A stretch of 64,000 nucleotides of DNA, taken from Mucilaginibacter phenanthrenivorans. Its GTDB lineage: Bacteria; Bacteroidota; Bacteroidia; Sphingobacteriales; Sphingobacteriaceae. Made by a program: the position numbers and the translations under genes. The stretch is from positions 310,001 to 374,000 of the forward strand of contig NZ_JAHVAP010000006.1 in NCBI RefSeq assembly GCF_024721155.1. Direction: 5' to 3'. The notes beneath the pieces are model-generated. The model was not told where the DNA came from. It made no database searches and saw only the letters and a program-made list of their open reading frames with translations. Below, in pieces: positions 60,009 to 64,000 of the stretch. How positions within the stretch are numbered: the stretch's first letter is position 1; every line of letters starts with the position of its first letter.

Positions 60009-60782
60009 ATGACAAAAACCAAACCCACCATACTTGTTGTAAACGATGATGGCATAACCGCCCCCGGAATAAAGGCTTTAATGGACACCATGGCCGAAAT
60101 TGGCAGGGTTGTAGTAGTAGCGCCGGATAGCCCACAATCGGGTATGGGACATGCCATTACTATTGGCAAACCCTTACGACTGGACGAGGTTGACATTTAC
60201 AACGGGGCTGAAATGTACCGTTGCTCGGGTACCCCGGTTGATTGTGTTAAGCTTGCCGTAACCAAGATCTTTAAGGGCAAAAAGCCTGATCTTTGTGTTT
60301 CGGGCATTAATCATGGTTTGAATAACTCTATTAATATTTTGTATTCAGGCACCATGTCGGCGGCCGTTGAGGGTGCTATTGAAAGTATCCCATCTATAGG
60401 TTTTTCAGTAGACGATTATACCCTACAGGCTGATTTCTCGCATTGCCTAAAATTTGTGAAGGAAATTGCGCTGCAGGTTTTAGAAAATGGATTGCCAACA
60501 GCAACCTTATTGAATGTAAACTTCCCGGCTGGCGGAAATATCAAAGGGATAAAGATCTGTCGCCAGGCGAATGCCAAATGGGCTGAAGAATTTGACGAGC
60601 GCATTGATCCGCATAGCCGCCCTTATTATTGGCTAACCGGTGTCTTTCAGAATAATGATCATGGTGAAGATACTGATGTTTGGGCGCTGGAGCATAATTA
60701 TGCATCCGTGGTTCCCGTGCAGTTTGATATGACCGCACACCATGCCATCCCGGTTTTAAACAGCTGGACGTTTAATGTATAA
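60009..60782 (+). CDS. surE: 5'/3'-nucleotidase SurE
   Basis: A 257-residue phosphatase from ATG 60009 (a TTG three codons earlier is possible). The metal-binding N-terminus is ILVVNDDGITAPGIKAL (N12, D13, D14). VVVAPDSPQSGMGHAIT, CSGTPVDCVKLA and SGINHGLNNSINILYSGTMSAAVEGAI (centred near residues 97-122) are family-typical. It dephosphorylates 5' and 3' nucleotides, with a survival role in stationary phase known in E. coli. It is first in surE - small membrane protein - lpxB, only 3 bases from the second gene. Confidence 0.95.
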   Translation: MTKTKPTILVVNDDGITAPGIKALMDTMAEIGRVVVVAPDSPQSGMGHAITIGKPLRLDEVDIYNGAEMYRCSGTPVDCVKLAVTKIFKGKKPDLCVSGINHGLNNSINILYSGTMSAAVEGAIESIPSIGFSVDDYTLQADFSHCLKFVKEIALQVLENGLPTATLLNVNFPAGGNIKGIKICRQANAKWAEEFDERIDPHSRPYYWLTGVFQNNDHGEDTDVWALEHNYASVVPVQFDMTAHHAIPVLNSWTFNV

Positions 60783-60785
60783 ACC

Positions 60786-61049
60786 ATGCTAAACAAAAAC
60801 AGTCTCCTTATAGGCATCCTGCTCGCTTTGATCTTTCCTGCCATCGCCTGGATAACGGCACATTATTTAAAGAACAATATCGATTTGATCAATCGCCCGG
60901 CATTGCCTTACTGGATAGCTATTGGCTTAAATTTGATCATGCTGCGATTTGCATTCAAAAAAGACCTCGATAAAACCGGTAATGGTATAATGCTCGCTAG
61001 CTTTGCGGCGATGATTGCAATTTTTATATTTAAAGCCTACCTGCGATGA
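60786..61049 (+). CDS. Small three-helix membrane protein between surE and lpxB
   Basis: An 87-residue protein with three hydrophobic helices (SLLIGILLALIFPAIAWITA, PYWIAIGLNLIMLRFAF, GIMLASFAAMIAIFIFKAYL). I recognise no family. Its position, 3 bases after surE and overlapping lpxB in an ATGA (61046-61049), makes it a real translated gene. It is probably an inner-membrane protein; a link with lipid A synthesis is only inferred from the coupling to lpxB. Confidence 0.78.
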   Translation: MLNKNSLLIGILLALIFPAIAWITAHYLKNNIDLINRPALPYWIAIGLNLIMLRFAFKKDLDKTGNGIMLASFAAMIAIFIFKAYLR

Positions 61050-62158
61050 AATATTACCTGGTAGCCGGCGAGGCTTCGGGCGATCTGCACGGAGCCAACT
61101 TAATGAAGGCGCTAAAAGAGAAAGACCCACAGGCGGAGTTTCGTGTTTTTGGCGGCAACCTGATGCTGGCTGAAGGTGGCATATTGGTAAAGCATTATGC
61201 CGATATGGCTTTTATGGGCTTTATCGAGGTAGTGATGAACCTGAACGCTATTTTAAAAAACCTGAAGTTTTGCAAGGATGATATTGCCGCCTGGCAACCC
61301 GATGTTTTGGTATTAATAGATTTCCCCGGTTTTAATTTAAAGATAGCTGAGTTTGCCAAAGCCAACAATATTTTAGTTTGCTATTATATCTCCCCAAAAG
61401 TTTGGGCCTGGAACCAAAAGCGCGTGCTTAAAATAAAGCGAACAGTGGACCACCTGTTTTGCATCCTGCCTTTCGAGGTTGATTTTTATAGGGAATGGGG
61501 CATGGAGGTTGATTATGTAGGCAACCCGCTGCTTGACGCAGTTGCTGCTTTTAGCCCGAATGAAAACTTCGTTGCTAATAATAACCTATCTGCAAAAAAA
61601 ATAATTGCATTATTACCCGGTAGTCGCAAACAGGAGATCAGCCGTTTGCTGCCCGCAATGCTTGGTGTTACCGACAAATTTCCCGATCACCAATTTGTTA
61701 TCGCAGGCGCACCCTCTTTTAATGCAGATTATTACCAGCAATTTATCGTTGAAAAAAACGTCCCGGTTATATTTAATGCGACCTACGATCTGCTGAGCAA
61801 TGCTGAAGCAGCATTAGTAGCATCGGGAACGGCAACGCTGGAAACTGCTCTATTTAACGTGCCGCAAGTGGTAGTTTATATGGGGCATCCCGTATCCATT
61901 GGTATAGCACGGATGGTGGTTAAAATTAAATTTATCTCGCTCGTAAATCTCATTATGGATAAAATGGTGGTAAAAGAGTTGATCCAGCAGGATTGTAACC
62001 CCGAAAATATCACTGCCGAATTGGATAAGATTATCGACAATAAAAACTACCGCAACCGTATGCTGGGCGATTATGACGAGCTTGATGTAAAAATGGGCAA
62101 ACCCGGTGCATCAGCTAAAACAGCGGAGCTGATTATAAAATACGCCACAAAAAAATAG
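61046..62158 (+). CDS. lpxB: Lipid-A-disaccharide synthase
   Basis: A 370-residue GT19 glycosyltransferase: YYLVAGEASGDLHGANLM (N-terminal motif), FMGFIEVV, VLIDFPGFNLKIAEFAK, YYISPKVWAWNQKRV, CILPFEVDFY, GNPLLDAV, ALLPGSRKQEISRLLP and LVASGTATLETALFN. It joins lipid X and UDP-diacylglucosamine to give the lipid A disaccharide at the inner membrane. LpxH, which makes lipid X, is at 2.3-3.0 kb. It is last in the surE operon, with a hairpin overlapping its stop. Confidence 0.96.
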   Translation: MKYYLVAGEASGDLHGANLMKALKEKDPQAEFRVFGGNLMLAEGGILVKHYADMAFMGFIEVVMNLNAILKNLKFCKDDIAAWQPDVLVLIDFPGFNLKIAEFAKANNILVCYYISPKVWAWNQKRVLKIKRTVDHLFCILPFEVDFYREWGMEVDYVGNPLLDAVAAFSPNENFVANNNLSAKKIIALLPGSRKQEISRLLPAMLGVTDKFPDHQFVIAGAPSFNADYYQQFIVEKNVPVIFNATYDLLSNAEAALVASGTATLETALFNVPQVVVYMGHPVSIGIARMVVKIKFISLVNLIMDKMVVKELIQQDCNPENITAELDKIIDNKNYRNRMLGDYDELDVKMGKPGASAKTAELIIKYATKK

Positions 62159-62182
62159 AGCCCTGCATATTGCAAAGCTCTA
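62156..62182 (+). terminator. Hairpin at the end of lpxB
   Basis: TAGAGC (62156-62161) and GCTCTA (62177-62182) enclose TGCA-TAT-TGCA, followed by TCGTTTT. The stem begins in the lpxB stop codon; the weak T-run lowers confidence. Confidence 0.45.
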
Positions 62183-62236
62183 TCGTTTTCATAGATGATG
62201 TTGTTTACTGTTTTTCGGTAGATAGATATATAATGG

Positions 62237-62398
62237 TCAGGCTACCGACAAGGTAGATTGTACCATAGCCTGTTTTTTGCTATTTGAAAATGGATTCTTA
62301 GCCATAAATAATTTTAAGTCATTTACCAGGATGTTCATTAATTCGTTATCAAACTTTGCAACTAATTTGCTTGCTGCCGGTTTTTTGTAAGTTTTCAT
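62237..62398 (-). CDS. Small hypothetical protein (53 residues)
   Basis: A 53-codon ORF from ATG 62398 to TGA 62237: a basic start (MKTYKKPAASKLVAKFD), an amphipathic helix (NELMNILVNDLKLFMAK), then a Ser/Lys-rich tail. I recognise no family. The codon choice looks coding, and a second small ORF lies upstream on the same strand (62602-62414), 15 bases away, so the two may form a short transcript. It converges on lpxB. Confidence 0.45.
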   Translation of the reverse strand: MKTYKKPAASKLVAKFDNELMNILVNDLKLFMAKNPFSNSKKQAMVQSTLSVA

Positions 62399-62413
62399 AG
62401 GTAGAGCGTTTCG

Positions 62414-62602
62414 TTAGTTAATAGTTTTATTTAGTTTTTTATCAGTTTCCTCGTCTTCAGTCAGGTTATCCTTCCTGCGTTTGGCTTCTTTGTATTGCCT
62501 TAACAGTTGCTCCTTATCCCGCTCGTCCGATGTGTTTGCGGGCTCGACAGGGTTTTCCCATTCCTTCTCTTCGCCTTCGCGTTTTTTGCTATCAAGTGCC
62601 AT
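62414..62602 (-). CDS. Small highly charged hypothetical protein (62 residues)
   Basis: A 62-residue ORF from ATG 62602 (an ATG four codons upstream is also possible): MALDSKKREGEEKEWENP, then RDKEQLLRQYKEAKRRKDN and LTEDEETDKKLNKTIN. It is almost wholly Glu, Lys, Arg and Asp and probably helical; no membrane segment is present. It resembles small cytosolic charged proteins of Sphingobacteriaceae, but I cannot name a family. It is followed by another small ORF on the same strand. Confidence 0.5.
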   Translation of the reverse strand: MALDSKKREGEEKEWENPVEPANTSDERDKEQLLRQYKEAKRRKDNLTEDEETDKKLNKTIN

Positions 62603-62809
62603 CCTGTATTGCATTTGATAGGTATTGTTCTAAATTAATGCCAAAGTATCCTTGGCGATAAAAACGACCTGCTTTTGATTTGTAGTTCGTAAGACAATAG
62701 CATGACAGTCAGCTATAAAAACGTCTTTTTGCCAAAATATCAGGAACAACTACCTGCCTTCTTGAGTGTACAAAATAATAGTCCACTTTTTTAAACAGTA
62801 GTCAAAAAA

Positions 62810-64000
62810 CTATACGGTCGCGGGTTCATTAACGGGCTTTGTTGCAGAGGCTGCCGGCGGGTGATTGAGAAAATGAATAATAAGGGTTATTACGGAGATT
62901 GCCATCCCGGTTATACATACACCGTTCCATTGGTAGCTTTTCCAAAGTTGGGTGGCGATAAATGTTCCGAGTGAGCCCCCTAAAAAGTAAGTAACCATAT
63001 AAATGGTATTAATCCTGTTGCGTGCTTCAGGTTTCAACGCAAATATTATAGACTGGTTCGAAATGTGTGTTGCCTGCACGCCCATGTCCAACACAATTAC
63101 TCCTATAATAAGGCCGGCTATGCTATGCGCTGAGAAAATGAAGATGATAAAGGAGATCAAGATCAGCAGTAAAGTGAACCCGGATAATTTGTAGGCGTCC
63201 ATTTTATCACTTAGTCGCCCCATTAAACCCGCAGCAATTGCACCAAAGGCGCCAACGAGGCCGAATTCCCCCGCTACACTGCTGCCCATGTTGAAGTTTT
63301 GCTTCAGCAGGAACACAATGGTTGTCCAAAATGCGCTGAAACAGGCAAAACATAATGCTCCGCGTAGGGCTGCCAGCCTTAATTTTGGCTCTTCCTTAAC
63401 CAGGTGAATCAGCGATGTCATCAGGCTTTTATAGGTGCCCTTATAATCGGGCTCCACTTCGGGTAAGAATATGCCGATCATCAGCCACATTAATAACATT
63501 ATACCCGCGGCTATATAATACACTGCGCGCCAGCCCAGGTATTCGCCAATATAACCGCTAAAAGTTCGCGAAAGCAAGATTCCTATTAACAGGCCGCTCA
63601 TAATAACGCCTATCTTTTTACCCCGCTCACTTGGTTTGGCCAGGTGTGCTGCCATTGGCACCAGCAATTGGGGAATCATAGATGCCGCCCCTAAAAAGAA
63701 GCTCGCAAATATTAATATGTTGACTGACGGGGAAAGCGCAGTGATTAAAAGCGACAAAACAATAAACGCAAATAAAATAACCATCAATCTCTTGCGTTTC
63801 ACCATATCGGCAAGCGGAGCCAGGAAGAACATCCCAGTGGCATAACCCATTTGTGTGAGTATAGAAACCTGCCCGGCTTTAGCGCGGGAAGTATGGAACG
63901 TACGGGCAATATCTTCCAGCAGCGGTTGGTTGTAATAAAGGTTAGCTACCACCAACCCGGTTGCGACGGTCATTATCCAAAGCGTTAATGAAGTAAGTTC
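62810..64000 (-). CDS. MFS transporter, 5' end beyond window
   Basis: The frame is open to the window edge. The codons before the first in-window ATG (63973) read ELTSLTLWI, which fits the N-terminus of this transporter class, so the start is probably outside. There are at least 387 residues and 12 predicted helices. MFS landmarks are LVVANLYYNQPLLEDIA, GYATGMFFLAPLADMVKRKRLM (helix 2-3 loop), FFLGAASMIPQLLVP and GLMGRLSDKMDAYKLSG. It resembles drug/proton or sugar-efflux antiporters; the substrate is unknown. It ends in a Pro/Ala-rich tail. A 195-base spacer without features separates it from the small ORFs. Confidence 0.88.
   Translation of the reverse strand, partial: ELTSLTLWIMTVATGLVVANLYYNQPLLEDIARTFHTSRAKAGQVSILTQMGYATGMFFLAPLADMVKRKRLMVILFAFIVLSLLITALSPSVNILIFASFFLGAASMIPQLLVPMAAHLAKPSERGKKIGVIMSGLLIGILLSRTFSGYIGEYLGWRAVYYIAAGIMLLMWLMIGIFLPEVEPDYKGTYKSLMTSLIHLVKEEPKLRLAALRGALCFACFSAFWTTIVFLLKQNFNMGSSVAGEFGLVGAFGAIAAGLMGRLSDKMDAYKLSGFTLLLILISFIIFIFSAHSIAGLIIGVIVLDMGVQATHISNQSIIFALKPEARNRINTIYMVTYFLGGSLGTFIATQLWKSYQWNGVCITGMAISVITLIIHFLNHPPAASATKPVNEPATV

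Overview
The window looks like chromosomal DNA of a Bacteroidota bacterium, most likely Sphingobacteriaceae (Mucilaginibacter/Pedobacter-like). This rests on family content and promoter style, not on a database match. Lineage signals are TonB-plug and carboxypeptidase-regulatory outer-membrane proteins, a type IX secretion (gliding-type) C-terminal domain, 7TMR-DISM kinases, BshC, the DUF4295-rpmG-rpmB block, DUF5683 beside parAB, and promoters of the form TTTG-(19 to 21)-TAnnTTTG with almost no Shine-Dalgarno sites. No rRNA, tRNA, CRISPR array, insertion sequence or prophage was seen. Genes are dense and almost all intact; the first and last genes are cut by the window edges.

Layout. 1-6.6 kb: end of a macroglobulin/TonB-plug protein, LpxH, a receiver protein, an ECF sigma factor with a fused anti-sigma/TonB-like partner, DUF4197. 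6.7-9.5 kb: sensor kinase, DUF47 and Pit phosphate transporter. 9.6-15.8 kb: YceI, OprB-type porin, HD hydrolase, SprT-like protein, FeoB/FeoA. 15.9-22.7 kb: outer-membrane barrel protein, small lipoprotein/VanZ/GcvH, DUF4142, signal peptidase I, cobalamin-binding protein. 23-29 kb: a signalling island with an acyltransferase-like protein, a methyltransferase, a 7TMR-DISM kinase, a receiver-kinase hybrid and two receivers. 29-42 kb: AsmA-like protein, GIN-domain protein, GH20 hexosaminidase, TonB receptor, sorbosone-dehydrogenase-like lipoprotein, T9SS-sorted adhesin-like protein, FMN reductase. 42.8-48 kb: parA-parB-DUF5683 pair-dapB-lepB, a housekeeping block. 48-55 kb: Ldh-type dehydrogenase, hydrolase, BshC, RimO, FtsY, DUF4295, L33, L28. 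55.5-64 kb: Acs, CsbD, TPR lipoprotein, acyltransferase, SurE, small membrane protein, LpxB, two small ORFs, MFS transporter.

How genes work together. The DUF47-pit pair and the kinase upstream look like a phosphate unit; a TTAACA-N5-TTAACA direct repeat sits in the -33 region of the transporter promoter. feoA-feoB form an iron(II) uptake operon with a consensus promoter. LpxH and LpxB are lipid A enzymes. parAB, FtsY, LepB and the ribosomal genes are core functions. The 23-29 kb island is the best candidate for an undescribed signalling system: possible small-molecule-modifying enzymes are co-transcribed with a ligand-type receptor kinase.

The richest unexplained signal is in the spacers. 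A dyad AATCGTA-N4-TACGATT occurs at two promoters (9.46 and 18.8 kb). A 26-base inverted-repeat core recurs at exactly the same distance from the start codons of the hexosaminidase and acetyl-CoA synthetase genes. A perfect 34-base palindrome with a DtxR/MntR-like core lies upstream of the porin. Long hairpin repeats and short-period degenerate repeats fill other spacers, and one G/C-rich repeat has entered the bshC coding sequence in frame.
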